Origin: Aquimonas sp964586455
GTDB lineage: Bacteria > Pseudomonadota > Gammaproteobacteria > Xanthomonadales > Xanthomonadaceae
Length of the DNA: 64,000 bases
NCBI GenBank assembly: GCA_964586455.1
Contig: CAZPHV010000024.1
Coordinates: forward strand, 8,354-72,353
Direction: 5' to 3'
Each line of letters opens with the position of its first letter. The first letter of the stretch is position 1. Under the pieces are notes generated by a model that had not been told where the DNA came from, ran no database searches, and was given only the letters and a program-made list of their open reading frames with translations. Position numbers and translations under genes: made by a program. Below, one piece after another: positions 52,678 to 62,403 of this stretch.

Positions 52678-54077
52678 GCGCGCTGCCCCAGTTCGATAGT
52701 GAAGTGCCGCGCCGCGAACGCTTCGCCCTGCTGCGACGCGAGCTGCGCCTGCTGCTGCGCTCGCGCATGGCAGTCGCCGCACTGGCGTTGCTTGGCGTGC
52801 TCAGCCTGGCGGCCTGCTTGAACGGCTTCCATCAGGTTCGCGCGCAGGCGGCTGCGATCGAGCAGGCGCACGCCCTGCAGACCGAAAGCGCCGACCTGCT
52901 GATGGCGCGCTACGGCCGCGACCAGGAGCCGGGCATCATCAGCTACCACCGCTTCGTGCTGACCTGGGATGAACCCGCAGCGCTGGGCTTCGCCGCCATC
53001 GGCCAGCGCGACATCGCGCCCTGGCTGCTGCGGGTGCGCGCGCTGGGGCTGCAGGCGCAACTGTACGAGGGTGATCATGCCAACCCGGAGCTGGCGCTGG
53101 CGGGCCGTTTCGACTTCGCCTTCGTGCTGATCTATCTGGCGCCACTGGTACTGATCGCCCTGCTGCACGATCTGATCAGCAGCGAGCGCGAATCCGGCCG
53201 CCTGCGCCTGCTGCACAGCCTGCCGGGTGCCGGCCGCGGCCTGTGGCAGCGGCGAGCGGGGCTGCGTGTCGTCGCCGTATGGGCGGCCACAAGTGCGCCC
53301 GCCTGCGCCGTCGCCGTGCTTGCCGGAGTGCCGGCACTGCAGTGGGTGAGCCTGTCCGCGATCGCCGCCCTGTACCTGCTGTTCTGGGCCGGGCTGTGCC
53401 TGTGGCTCGGCGCGCGAGAGCGCAGTTCAGGTGCGCATGCCGCCCACCTGGTCGGCGCCTGGCTGCTGCTGTGTCTGGTGCTGCCCACGCTCGGCCAAGC
53501 CGCGCTGCAGCGTGTGCTGCCGGCCGAATCCGGCATGGAGCTGATGCTGGCCCAGCGCGAAGAAGTGCACGCAGGCTGGGATCGGCCCAAACCGGAGACT
53601 TTTGAGCGCTTTTTTCAGGATCACCCCGAGTGGCGCGACACCCCGCCGGTGCTGCAGCGCTTCCATTGGAAGTGGTACTACGCGCTGCAGCAGGCCGGCG
53701 ATTGGAGCGTGCGCGAACAGGTTGCCGACTACCGATCGACCATCGAGGCACGAGAACGCGGTGCTCGCCAACTCGGCTGGCTGCTGCCCGGTGTTGCTGC
53801 GCAGGCGGCAGTGCATCGCCTCGCCGACAGCGACCTGCAGGCCCACCTCGCCTACCTGGATCGCGTCGCCGCGCTGCATCGCGAACTGCGCGTGCATCTG
53901 TATCCCTATGTGTTCGAAGAGCGGCCGTGGACAGCTGCAGATGCCGCCAGCGCACCGGTGTACCGCGATGCGCACGGCGATTCGAGCCTGCCTGTGCAGC
54001 TGTGGCTGATGCTGCTGATCGCGGCAGGGATCGGGCTCAGCCTGGGCCGGCGCGGCTTGCGACGAATCGCGGGCTGA
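52674..54077 (+). CDS. ABC-2 type permease, DUF3526-like (second of pair)
   Basis: A 467-residue paralogue-like partner of the preceding permease: N-terminal helix (AVAALALLGVLSLAACLNGF), periplasmic loop, LLHDLISSERESGRLRLLHS before the central membrane block, a second loop rich in Trp and Glu, and a C-terminal helix. ATG at 52674 overlaps the previous stop (ATGA); the longer frame from 52614 is inside the previous gene. Last gene of the receptor-ABC operon. Substrate unknown; a ligand linked to the TonB receptor is likely. Confidence 0.8.
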   Translation: MSALPQFDSEVPRRERFALLRRELRLLLRSRMAVAALALLGVLSLAACLNGFHQVRAQAAAIEQAHALQTESADLLMARYGRDQEPGIISYHRFVLTWDEPAALGFAAIGQRDIAPWLLRVRALGLQAQLYEGDHANPELALAGRFDFAFVLIYLAPLVLIALLHDLISSERESGRLRLLHSLPGAGRGLWQRRAGLRVVAVWAATSAPACAVAVLAGVPALQWVSLSAIAALYLLFWAGLCLWLGARERSSGAHAAHLVGAWLLLCLVLPTLGQAALQRVLPAESGMELMLAQREEVHAGWDRPKPETFERFFQDHPEWRDTPPVLQRFHWKWYYALQQAGDWSVREQVADYRSTIEARERGARQLGWLLPGVAAQAAVHRLADSDLQAHLAYLDRVAALHRELRVHLYPYVFEERPWTAADAASAPVYRDAHGDSSLPVQLWLMLLIAAGIGLSLGRRGLRRIAG

Positions 54078-54279
54078 TTGACTGCGGCGTCGCGTGTGCC
54101 TGCGCGACGCTTGCGGGCTTCGGGTCGGGCGTCGCGCGTGAACGCTGTGTCGTGCGCGGGGATCTCGTACTGCCGCGCATCACGCGACCGGCTCAGCCCA
54201 CGTTGCATCGCATTCACTACTGAAGTCGCGACCTAACTGTGGCGATGTAGTCGGGTCGAAGCGGCGCCGGGATGCGATC

Positions 54280-55572
54280 ATGCGCAGACGCGAGCCAGCC
54301 CGGCCCAGCGACCTGCGGAACGCTATGCTCGATACGTTTTCTTCTACGCCCGCCGCTGATGAGTCGGCACAGCCGACACCACAGGCCAAGCCCTTCGCGA
54401 GCATCGACCTCAAGGCCTTCGGCGACGACATCGCCGCCCTGCACGCCGAGCTGAAGGCCGACCTCGGCGGCGCCGACCTCAAGCACCTGCAGCGCATGGA
54501 GTGGTGGGGGCGGCTGTGCACGCTGTTCGGCTATGCGCTGGCCTGGATCATCCCGAACCCGCTGTCGGCCCTGCTGATGGGCCTGGGCAATGTCTCGCGC
54601 TGGGCGAATGTGACCCACCCGATCCTGCATCGCGGCTACGACGCGGTGCCCGGCGTGCCGGCGCGCTACACCAGCACGCGCTTCGCCCAGGGCTGGCGGC
54701 GCATGCTGGACTGGCCGGACTGGTTGCTGCCCGCCGCCTGGTGCCACGAGCACAATCAGCTGCATCACTTCCACACCGGCCAGGTGGGTGATCCCGACCT
54801 GGTCGAGCGCAATGCCGAGATCCTGCGCCGCGCCGGCTTTCCGCGTCCGCTCAAATGGCTGGCCGTGATCGTGCTGATGGCGAGCTGGAAGCTCAGCTAC
54901 TACGCGCCGAACACCTACTGGGCGCTGCGGCAGTGGCAGCTCTCGCGACGTGCCGACGCCCGCAAGGATGGCGCTACACCGCCGAGCATGGCGGACGTAC
55001 CGCGCCTGGCCTATCCCGGCGAACGTCTACTGCTTCCGGTCACCCGGCGCGGCATCGAGTTCTACCTGCGCTGCGTGCTGCCCTACGCACTGTTCCGCTT
55101 TGGACTGATTCCGGCGCTGTTCCTGCCGCTGGGCGTCGGCGCCTGGCTGGCGGTGCTGATCAACAGCCTGTTGGCCGAGGTCGTGGCCAATGTGTGGTCA
55201 TTCCTGATCATCGCGCCGAACCACAGCGCTGATGATCTGCACCGCTTCGACAACCGCCCGGCCAGCCGCGGCGAGTTCTATCTGCAACAGGTCACCGGCT
55301 CGGTGAACTACCCCGGTGGCAGCGACTTCGCCGACTTCCTGCAGGGCCATCTGAACTACCAGATCGAGCACCACGTCTGGCCCGATCTGCCGCTGCTGAA
55401 ATACCGCCAGGCCGCGCCGCGTCTGAAGGCGATCTGCCGCCAGCACGGGGTGCCCTACATCGAGGAGAACGTGTTCAAGCGCTTCGGCAAGCTGTGGGCG
55501 ATTCTGATGGGCGACAGCAGCATGCAGCGCACGGACACCCGCACCGCCACCGCGCCCGCTTCGTCGGCCTGA
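54280..55572 (+). CDS. Membrane fatty acid desaturase
   Basis: A protein of up to 430 residues with the three histidine clusters of membrane di-iron desaturases: HPILHRG, HEHNQLHHFH and QIEHHVWPDLP, plus hydrophobic segments between them. It introduces a double bond in an acyl chain, probably on a membrane lipid. The QIEHH form of the last box is typical of front-end/acyl-lipid desaturases. A cytochrome b5 domain is absent. ATG 54280 is the outer start; ATG 54325 (MLDTFSSTP) preceded by GGAAC is equally likely. It is monocistronic. Confidence 0.88.
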   Translation: MRRREPARPSDLRNAMLDTFSSTPAADESAQPTPQAKPFASIDLKAFGDDIAALHAELKADLGGADLKHLQRMEWWGRLCTLFGYALAWIIPNPLSALLMGLGNVSRWANVTHPILHRGYDAVPGVPARYTSTRFAQGWRRMLDWPDWLLPAAWCHEHNQLHHFHTGQVGDPDLVERNAEILRRAGFPRPLKWLAVIVLMASWKLSYYAPNTYWALRQWQLSRRADARKDGATPPSMADVPRLAYPGERLLLPVTRRGIEFYLRCVLPYALFRFGLIPALFLPLGVGAWLAVLINSLLAEVVANVWSFLIIAPNHSADDLHRFDNRPASRGEFYLQQVTGSVNYPGGSDFADFLQGHLNYQIEHHVWPDLPLLKYRQAAPRLKAICRQHGVPYIEENVFKRFGKLWAILMGDSSMQRTDTRTATAPASSA

Positions 55573-55860
55573 TTACTGCGCCGAGAGCGCAACGGCCTCG
55601 AAACCGTTGACGAACAACGCATCGCCGGCACCCGGCTCAAGGCCGATGCAACCGGTCGCGATCACGGTCACATCGACCCAATCACCGCGAACATCGGCAG
55701 GCTCATTGAAGGTGCCGAGCGCCTTACCGGCCTCAATTTGCGCCGAGGCCGGCAGTGCAGAGCTCAAGGACACAGCGCCATCGAGCACCTGCTGTCCATC
55801 GACCCACCCGAAGCTTTTGCTGAACTGGCGCACGGTCGTACGCGACCCGACAGAATGCAT
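55573..55860 (-). pseudogene. Probable C-terminal remnant of a secreted-protein gene
   Basis: A 95-residue frame with no signal peptide. Its C-terminus (GAGDALFVNGFEAVALSAQ) resembles the C-terminal ALFADGFE motif of the subtilisin-like protease at 62404-64000, a tail seen on secreted proteins of this bacterial group. This suggests the 3' end of a degraded secreted-protein gene. It converges with the desaturase gene with almost no spacer. A small real gene cannot be excluded. Confidence 0.4.
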
Positions 55861-55965
55861 CCAGGTAACGATACTCACCTACCCTCGGCCTTCGCCCCAT
55901 GCTGAAATGGCGATCCAGCGCGCAAGCCGACCCGCCAGCGCGCACGTTAGACAGGATGTCCCGAC

Positions 55966-57024
55966 ATGCGCCCCATTGCACTGGCAACGCCAGCCCTTTC
56001 GCTGGCTCTATTCCTGTTTGCGCTGAGTGCAGCGCCTGCCTTCGCCCGGACCGATGCACAGCCTGAACCTTCCGCCGCGTCAGCCGCGATCGAGCTGCGG
56101 GCGGTCGAAGACGTCGCCCTGCCCGACCGACACAGCGCCAGCGCGTCCGTGCTGGCGCCGAACGACGCGGTGATCGCGGCCGAAATCGCCGCGACGGTGT
56201 CCGAGGTGCATGTCGAAGCCGGCCGCAGCGTCGCCCGCGGCGAGCTGCTGGTGAGCCTGGACGAACGCGATGCGCGACTCGCGCTTCAACAGGCAGAGGC
56301 TCAGCTCAAGGCCGCCCGGGCGCGGCTGACACTGGCGACCCAGCGCGCGCAACGCGGACGCAGCCTGCGCGCTGATCGACACATCAGCGAAGACGAACTT
56401 CTGGCGCTCGAAACAGGCCTCGATGCCGGCGAAGCCGACGTCGCGCTGGCCCGTGCGGGCCGTGATGCCGCCGCCCGCCAGCTGGACAAATGCCGCGTTC
56501 GCGCACCGTTCGAGGGTGTGGTGCTGGAACGCCAGGCCCAGGTCGGCGCGCTGGCGGCGCCTGGCACTCCGCTGCTGCGACTGGTGTCCACGGCCGCGCC
56601 CGAAGTCGAAGCGCAGATACCGCCTGAGACCGCGCAGGACCTCGCCGACGCCCTGGAGGTCCATTTCGAAACCCGCGGCCAGCGCCACGCGCTGACCCTG
56701 GTCGCGCTGTCCCCGGTGCTGGAGCGCGCCGCGCGCACCCAGCTTGCGCGCTTCTCGTTTCAGAACCCGGCAGCGGCGGCTGGCAGCACTGGCCAGATCA
56801 CGTGGACAGGCCCGCGCCTGCTGCTGCCCGCCGAGCTGATGGTCAAGCGAGACGGTCAGCTCGGCGCGTTCATCGAGGAAAGCGGTGTCGCTCGCTTCGT
56901 CCTGGCATCCGACGCGCAGGAGGGTCGACCCTTCCGCCTGCAGCTGCCGCCCGGCACGCGCGTGGTCAGCCGCGGCCAGCAGGGCCTGAACGAGGGCAAC
57001 GCACTGCCGGTCGTCGAGCAATGA
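55966..57024 (+). CDS. RND efflux periplasmic adaptor (membrane fusion protein)
   Basis: A 352-residue adaptor: signal peptide ending PAFAR, a lipoyl/barrel-sandwich half (VHVEAGRSVARGELLVSLDE), an alpha-hairpin of about 70 residues with heptad-like Ala/Leu/Arg (LALQQAEAQLKAARARL), the second lipoyl half (CRVRAPFEGVVLERQAQVGA) and a beta-barrel domain. It bridges the inner-membrane pump encoded next to an outer-membrane channel. Stop and pump ATG overlap (ATGA). No outer-membrane TolC-type gene is present. Confidence 0.9.
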   Translation: MRPIALATPALSLALFLFALSAAPAFARTDAQPEPSAASAAIELRAVEDVALPDRHSASASVLAPNDAVIAAEIAATVSEVHVEAGRSVARGELLVSLDERDARLALQQAEAQLKAARARLTLATQRAQRGRSLRADRHISEDELLALETGLDAGEADVALARAGRDAAARQLDKCRVRAPFEGVVLERQAQVGALAAPGTPLLRLVSTAAPEVEAQIPPETAQDLADALEVHFETRGQRHALTLVALSPVLERAARTQLARFSFQNPAAAAGSTGQITWTGPRLLLPAELMVKRDGQLGAFIEESGVARFVLASDAQEGRPFRLQLPPGTRVVSRGQQGLNEGNALPVVEQ

Positions 57025-60000
57025 GCCTGCTGGAACGCTTCATCACCCATCACCCGCTGGCCAACATCGCGTTCGCGGTGGTGCTGGTGATGGGCGCGAT
57101 CGCCTACGCGACGATGCCGCGCGAGCAGGACCCCGAAATCAACTTCAACTGGCTGAACATCAGCACCGCCCTGCCCGGCGCCTCGGCCGAAGACGTCGAG
57201 GCCAAGATCACCAATCCGCTGGAAGACGCACTGCGCAACGTGCAGGACGTGCGCTGGGTGATCAGCTCCTCACGCGAAGGCGTCAGCAACATCCTGGTGC
57301 GCTTTCGCGAGATCGATGAACGCAGCTTCGACAAGCGCGTCAACGATGTGCGTCGTGAGATCCAGAACAAGGCCAATGCCGAGCTTCCGGTCGAAGCGCT
57401 GGATCCGGACATTCTCGAGATCACCACCTCGAATGGTTTCCCCACCGCGATGGTGGTGCTGCGCGGCCAGGCGGATGACGAGCATCTGCGCTTTGCCGCG
57501 CGCAGCGTGCGCGAAGACATCGAGCGCATCAGCGGGGTCGACCGCGTGCTGGCGCTGGGCTTCCGCGACCCCGAGCTGCGGGTCGAGTTTGACCCTCAGC
57601 AACTGGCCGCGCGTGGCGTGCATGCGGTGCAACTCGCGGACGCACTGCGTGGCTGGTTTCGCGATGTGTTCGCCGGCAAGCAGGCGGCAGCGGACGCCGA
57701 ATGGCTGGTGCGCGTGGCCGGAGCCGCGCCCGACGTCGAGCGACTCGCCGGCTTCGAGCTTGCACTGGCCGACGGTGCGTCGGTGCGGATCGACACGTTG
57801 GCCGACGTGCGCCGAGTCAGCCAGCGCCCGCGTCAGCTGGTCGGAACAGACGGCAGCCCTGCGGTGCTGCTGTCGGTCACCAAGATCGGCAGCAGCAACA
57901 CCCTGGAGCTGGTCGACCGGCTGCGCGACTACGTCGAACGCAAGAACGCGGTGCTGGACGGCACTGGCTTGAGACTTGAGCTCAGCGACGATCAGTCGAT
58001 TCCCACCCGCGATGCGCTGGCGATCATGCAGAACAACGCCCTGGTGGGTCTCATCCTGGTGCTCGGCGTGTGCTGGCTGTTTCTGGGCTCACGCATTTCC
58101 ACCATGGTGGCGCTCGGCGTGGTGTTTTCGATCTCCGGCACCTTCATTCTGCTGCAGCTCTGGGGCAGCACCCTCAACGTCTCGGTGCTGCTTGGCATCG
58201 TAATCGTGCTGGGCATGCTGGTCGACGATGCGGTGGTCGTGGTCGAAGCCATCTACTACCGCATGCAGCGCGGCATGGATGCCGTGCAGGCAGCAATCGA
58301 GAGCCTGCGCGAAGTCGGCCTGCCCGTGCTGGCGGCAGTGTCCACCACCATGGCCGCTTTCCTGCCGCTGATGATGCTGCCCGGCATCCTCGGCAAATTC
58401 ATGTTCGTCATTCCCTTCGTGGTCACGGTCGGGCTGGCGGTGAGCCTGATCGAGGCTTTCTGGATGCTGCCGGCCCATGTCAGTGCGATGGGCAAGCACG
58501 CGCTCAGCCGCTCACGCAGCCAGGCCTGGCGAGAGCGCTGGACACATGGCCTGAGGGTCAAGTACACCCGCGCGCTGATCCACGTGATGCGCCGGCCGGT
58601 GCGCTATCTCGGCGCCGCCTTCGGCCTGTTTGTCGCGACGATGGGCCTGATCGTGCTGGGCGCGGCCTTCAACGCGGGCCCGGTGCGCTTCAGCTTCTTC
58701 AGCTTCGACCCGATCCGCCTGTTCTACGTCAACGTCGACCTGCCGCCGACCACGCCCATCGAAGAAAGCATGGCGCACACGCTTACGGTCGAACAGATCG
58801 TCCGCCGCCATCTGCAGGAAGGCGAGGCACGCTCGGTGGTGTCCATGGCCGGCATCAAGTTCACCGATGTCGAGCCCGTGTACGGGGACCGCTACGGACA
58901 GATCGCGGTTTCGCTGAACCCGGCCACCTCGGATGCACGCCTGATCGACGAGATCATCGAGGGCATGCGCGAGGACATCGAGTCCGCACCGGTGCCCGCG
59001 CAGATGTCCTTCTTCAAACTCAGCGGCGGCCCGCCCACCGGCAAGGCGATCAGCGTCAAGGTGCGCGCTGACGATCCAGTAGAGCTCGCGGCTGCGGCCG
59101 AGGCCGTCAAACGCATCATTCAAGGCGTCGAAGGCGCGCGCGATATCAGTGATGATTCGAGCCCGGGTCGTAATGAGCTGAAGCTCGAAGTCGACGTGGC
59201 GGCAGCTCGCGAAGCGGGGCTCGACCCCGCGGCCGTGGCGCGACTGGTGCGCCTGCATGTCGACGGCGAGGTGGTGGCCGACCTGCGCGATCGCGGCGAG
59301 AAAGTCGAACTGCGCGTGCAGGCGCGTCAACAGCGGCTGGACACCATCGAAGCCCTGCTGAGCCAGCCGGTCGCCCTGCCCGCTGGAGGCACCACCGTGC
59401 TGGGCGCGCTCGTCTCGCATGAGACCCGCACCAGCGCCGACCTGATCAAGCACTGGAACTTCCGTCGTGCAATCACGGTGGAGGCAGATCTCGATCTGGA
59501 CGTGAACAATGCGGTGGCAGCGGCACAGTCGCTGCGCGAGGAGTGGGAAAAGATCCGCGCAAGCTATCCCAATGCGGATCTCGACTTCTCGGGCCAGCTC
59601 GACGACATCAACGAATCGCTGGCGGCAATGGGCCCTCTGGCCCTGCTCGGGCTGGGCCTGATCTATCTGATCCTCGCCGCGCAATTCCGCAGCTACTTCC
59701 AGCCGCTGCTGATCGTGCCGACCGTGCCGATGCTGGCGATCGCGGGCGTGACGCTGGGCGTCGCGGTTTCGGGGAACCCGGTCTCGTTGTACACCCTGTA
59801 CGGCGCGGTGGCGCTGATCGGCATCGCGGTCAACGGGGCGATCGTGCTGATCGACGCCGCCAACCAGCGGCGCGCCGCCGGCATGCGCACCCTGCACGCC
59901 ACGATCTATGCCGCCCGCCGGCGCGTGATCGCGATCACCATGACCACGGGCACCACGATTGCCGGCCTGTTCTCGCTGGCGATGGGCTTTGCCGGCGAAT

Positions 60001-60137
60001 CGCTGCTATGGGGCCCGGTAGCCTCGGCGATTGTCTGGGGCCTCGCGTTCTCGAGCGTGCTCACCCTGTTCGTGGTGCCCGTGCTGTACCGGCAATTCAT
60101 GAAGGGCCGCCCCCCCGCAGCCCTCGCCCGCGCATAG
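57021..60137 (+). CDS. RND family efflux pump (AcrB/MexF-like)
   Basis: A 1038-residue inner-membrane pump: N-terminal helix (ANIAFAVVLVMGAIAYATMP), REQDPEINFNW, porter loops, a helical block with the proton-relay aspartates in GMLVDDAVVVVEA, the second large loop and the second helical block ending VVPVLYRQF. This divergent HAE-type pump exports hydrophobic or toxic compounds by proton antiport. ATG at 57021 overlaps the adaptor stop; upstream codons from 56802 belong to the adaptor. The stop codon TAG lies within the first base pairs of a GGTGGGCC repeat, so the repeat has probably set the C-terminus. Confidence 0.93.
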   Translation: MSLLERFITHHPLANIAFAVVLVMGAIAYATMPREQDPEINFNWLNISTALPGASAEDVEAKITNPLEDALRNVQDVRWVISSSREGVSNILVRFREIDERSFDKRVNDVRREIQNKANAELPVEALDPDILEITTSNGFPTAMVVLRGQADDEHLRFAARSVREDIERISGVDRVLALGFRDPELRVEFDPQQLAARGVHAVQLADALRGWFRDVFAGKQAAADAEWLVRVAGAAPDVERLAGFELALADGASVRIDTLADVRRVSQRPRQLVGTDGSPAVLLSVTKIGSSNTLELVDRLRDYVERKNAVLDGTGLRLELSDDQSIPTRDALAIMQNNALVGLILVLGVCWLFLGSRISTMVALGVVFSISGTFILLQLWGSTLNVSVLLGIVIVLGMLVDDAVVVVEAIYYRMQRGMDAVQAAIESLREVGLPVLAAVSTTMAAFLPLMMLPGILGKFMFVIPFVVTVGLAVSLIEAFWMLPAHVSAMGKHALSRSRSQAWRERWTHGLRVKYTRALIHVMRRPVRYLGAAFGLFVATMGLIVLGAAFNAGPVRFSFFSFDPIRLFYVNVDLPPTTPIEESMAHTLTVEQIVRRHLQEGEARSVVSMAGIKFTDVEPVYGDRYGQIAVSLNPATSDARLIDEIIEGMREDIESAPVPAQMSFFKLSGGPPTGKAISVKVRADDPVELAAAAEAVKRIIQGVEGARDISDDSSPGRNELKLEVDVAAAREAGLDPAAVARLVRLHVDGEVVADLRDRGEKVELRVQARQQRLDTIEALLSQPVALPAGGTTVLGALVSHETRTSADLIKHWNFRRAITVEADLDLDVNNAVAAAQSLREEWEKIRASYPNADLDFSGQLDDINESLAAMGPLALLGLGLIYLILAAQFRSYFQPLLIVPTVPMLAIAGVTLGVAVSGNPVSLYTLYGAVALIGIAVNGAIVLIDAANQRRAAGMRTLHATIYAARRRVIAITMTTGTTIAGLFSLAMGFAGESLLWGPVASAIVWGLAFSSVLTLFVVPVLYRQFMKGRPPAALARA

Positions 60138-60230
60138 GGTGGGCCCTGGCCCACCGGAGCCCCACGCTCGCCCCGGAACGCGATCGCCCATAGGGTGGGC
60201 CCTGGCCCACCATGAGCTTCACACTCGCTT
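60135..60230. repeat. Two 56-bp-spaced GGTGGGCC palindromes, inverted orientation
   Basis: ggtgggccctggcccacc at 60138-60155 and 60194-60211 are exactly 56 bp apart and each is preceded by cata(g). The flanking cgctcg..cc.cg resembles the reverse complement of the 43029-43180 unit. The array begins inside the stop codon of the RND pump. Confidence 0.85.
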
Positions 60231-60414
60231 CGGTGTCGGTCTCGGCAGCACGCAGCGACACAGCCGCAACACCTCACGTACCCAGCGAAAACAAGCCAGC
60301 CCTTACCTCGTCTGCCTCGGATTCTGTACTCCGCATGTCGTTTCGCCCATGGAATGACGTTTCCGTGGATGAGCCCGGCGATTTCCGCCGCGGCCCAATC
60401 CACGGAGTATCGCC

Positions 60415-61299
60415 ATGAACACCCTTCGCACCCTCGCGGGTAGCTGCGCCCTGCTGCTCGCCGGCGCCTTTTCGAACAGTGCCGAAGCCGCCAGCCACGA
60501 CTACTACATCCACTTCGGCGGCAACGATTTCATCGAACCGGGTCAGGTCACGATCAATAGTCAGTGGAACAATCCGATGGCGCCCAAGGCCGGTGCCTGC
60601 GGCATCCGCCTGCTCGGTTCCGAGAACACCCAGTGGGTGAACCAGTACGGCCAGCACTTCGGCACCGCCAACATCAGCACCCTTCACCCGATTGTCGTAC
60701 GTCTGCGCGACTTGCCCGGCTGCAGCGGCAGCGGCATCGACATCAGCGTCAATGGCGTTCCGGTGAGCTGGCCGAACCAGAATTTCGAGTCGTTCTTCGT
60801 CTACCAGGCCGACAACTTCCGCTGGATCGACAACAACGGCGAGGTCATTCCGAACGCCGGCTGTGGTGCAGGCTGCCAAGGTCCCGGCCGTATCAAGGCA
60901 GCGCAGCACAATGCCGGCTGGAATTCCGCGATCTTCGTGCTGGAAAGCGCCAGCTTCGCCGGGCAGCGTGACGGCGGGCCCGCGCTCGATGCACGCAATA
61001 TCCAGACCCAGCTGCGCCTGCTGCAGCCCGCACAGCTGCTGATTGAACTGGAAGAAACCCTGCTCGACGCCGTCGCCATTCGACGCAGGGAAATGAGCGG
61101 TGCGCAGGATCGCGACCTGCGCGACCGCGAAGACGTGGCGCTGAGTGCGCTTGCCGAAGCCAGCCAGTACGCACGTCGCTGTGAGTTGGCCTGGAGCCGC
61201 ACCAGCACTGACGCCAGCACGGTTTGCGAACGTGCCGCGCGCCTTGGTGAGCAAGCACGCGCCGCGGTCGATCGCGCAGTGGACCTGCTGCCCGAGTGA
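60415..61299 (+). CDS. Secreted protein of unknown function
   Basis: A 294-residue protein: signal peptide ending SAEAA (about residue 26); a beta-rich N-terminal domain with four or more cysteines (GACGIRLL, LPGCSGSG, NAGCGAGCQG) and many Asn/Trp/Gly; then from about residue 185 a charged helical region (RLLQPAQLLIELEETLLDAVAIRR) with two more cysteines. I do not recognise the family. It stands alone with a strong terminator behind it. A surface or periplasmic structural role is possible; no catalytic motif is visible. Confidence 0.75.
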   Translation: MNTLRTLAGSCALLLAGAFSNSAEAASHDYYIHFGGNDFIEPGQVTINSQWNNPMAPKAGACGIRLLGSENTQWVNQYGQHFGTANISTLHPIVVRLRDLPGCSGSGIDISVNGVPVSWPNQNFESFFVYQADNFRWIDNNGEVIPNAGCGAGCQGPGRIKAAQHNAGWNSAIFVLESASFAGQRDGGPALDARNIQTQLRLLQPAQLLIELEETLLDAVAIRRREMSGAQDRDLRDREDVALSALAEASQYARRCELAWSRTSTDASTVCERAARLGEQARAAVDRAVDLLPE

Positions 61300-61806
61300 T
61301 CTCTGGTGCAGACGCGGGCGCCGCAGTGGCGCCCGCGTTCGCGGCAGGCTCGCCGCCTGTGTTTGCCCAAAGCGCTCGCAAATCCCAAGGCGCAAGCAAA
61401 TGCCATGAATCGCGAGCCGCTTGGAACCCCTATACCCATGAAACACTCGGTGGGGAACGTGCCGGCAAGCCAGCGGGCAACGCACTCATCGACTGCGCGC
61501 GATCGGGCTGCGATCACGTCCGCGCCTCAAAGCGTGTCAGCCAAAGGCCGTCAACACCGCGCGCCTGCGCCCGTCACCCATCGGATCAGAATGCAACGCG
61601 TGGCGAAGTGACTCCAGCCTGTCGAAACGCTCGCCACAAACCCGCTGCGGGCGACCGGTCTCAAAGTGGCTGTGATCGTCGAGAGCGAAGGCGGCCGGGT
61701 GAGTGACACGCTGTCACGTCGGCTTGCGAACGGGCGGAAGTCCCCGCAGCGTGGAACGAGCCGCGCTGAATATCACCCACCAGCGCACCCCGAACATGCC
61801 CGCAGG
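61300..61806. other. Intergenic region between convergent genes
   Basis: 507 bp between the secreted-protein gene and the MAPEG gene. It holds the terminator at 61312-61338. The remainder shows short frames on both strands but no supportable gene or repeat. Confidence 0.5.
61312..61338 (+). terminator. Terminator hairpin of the secreted-protein gene
   Basis: acgcgggcgcc / ggcgcccgcgt form a perfect 11-bp stem with a 5-nt loop, 13 bp after the stop codon at 61299. The following bases (tcgc) lack a U-tract. Confidence 0.7.
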
Positions 61807-62205
61807 TCAGCGACCCGCAGCGCTCATCACCAACAGCCCCCAAAGGCCCAGGACCGCGAGAAAGTTCACCATGAACACGACGCCGCGCAGGCGCACATTT
61901 GCCGTGAGAACCTGCACCGCGCTGTGCAGAATCCTCCCGGCCACAAAGGCCCAGGCCAAGACCAGCGCCGCGGTGGATGCAGTCGGCATGAGCAGCAGGC
62001 AGGCGAGGTGGAAGAACAGCGGCCACTCGAACTGGTTCGACAGGTTCGCGCTGATGCGCGGCTCCTGCGTCGCGAACGGGTTCGAGCCATCCGCGCGTCG
62101 CCAAAGGCCCCACACCTTGGGCGCTCGCGCCACGGTCAGCGCGGCGTAGAGCAACGCGGTCAACGCCACATGCGCGGCCATCGGCAGAATCAGTTCATCG
62201 TTCAT
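61807..62205 (-). CDS. MAPEG family membrane protein
   Basis: A 132-residue protein with four hydrophobic segments (AAHVALTALLYAALTVA; FEWPLFFHLACLLLM; LVLAWAFVAGRILHSAVQ; FMVNFLAVLGLWGLLVM). The stretch NQFEWPLFFHLA and AGRILHSAVQV with its conserved arginine and histidine fits MAPEG proteins, a family including membrane glutathione transferases. ATG at 62205; the longer frame is intergenic. The physiological substrate is unknown. Confidence 0.8.
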   Translation of the reverse strand: MNDELILPMAAHVALTALLYAALTVARAPKVWGLWRRADGSNPFATQEPRISANLSNQFEWPLFFHLACLLLMPTASTAALVLAWAFVAGRILHSAVQVLTANVRLRGVVFMVNFLAVLGLWGLLVMSAAGR

Positions 62206-62403
62206 CACTACGCTCCGAGAGAAGGCTGGAACTGGGCCGCGCGAAGGCGAAGGCGAAGGCGGGAGTATGAAGTGGGCGAAGAGCCCGCACGCTAATCTCA
62301 ACGGAGGCCATCGCAAATTGCTGCCGCAGCGTGGCAAGGCGCACATCGTCGCCGCTCAGCCACTGCGGCGCCACGGTGAGTGGATCGCGACGACCCGACC
62401 CTG
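62206..62403. other. Short intergenic spacer with GCGAAG repeats
   Basis: 198 bp between the protease stop and the MAPEG start. cgaaggcgaaggcgaaggcg at 62243-62262 is a small hexanucleotide tandem repeat. No promoter pair recognised. Confidence 0.4.
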
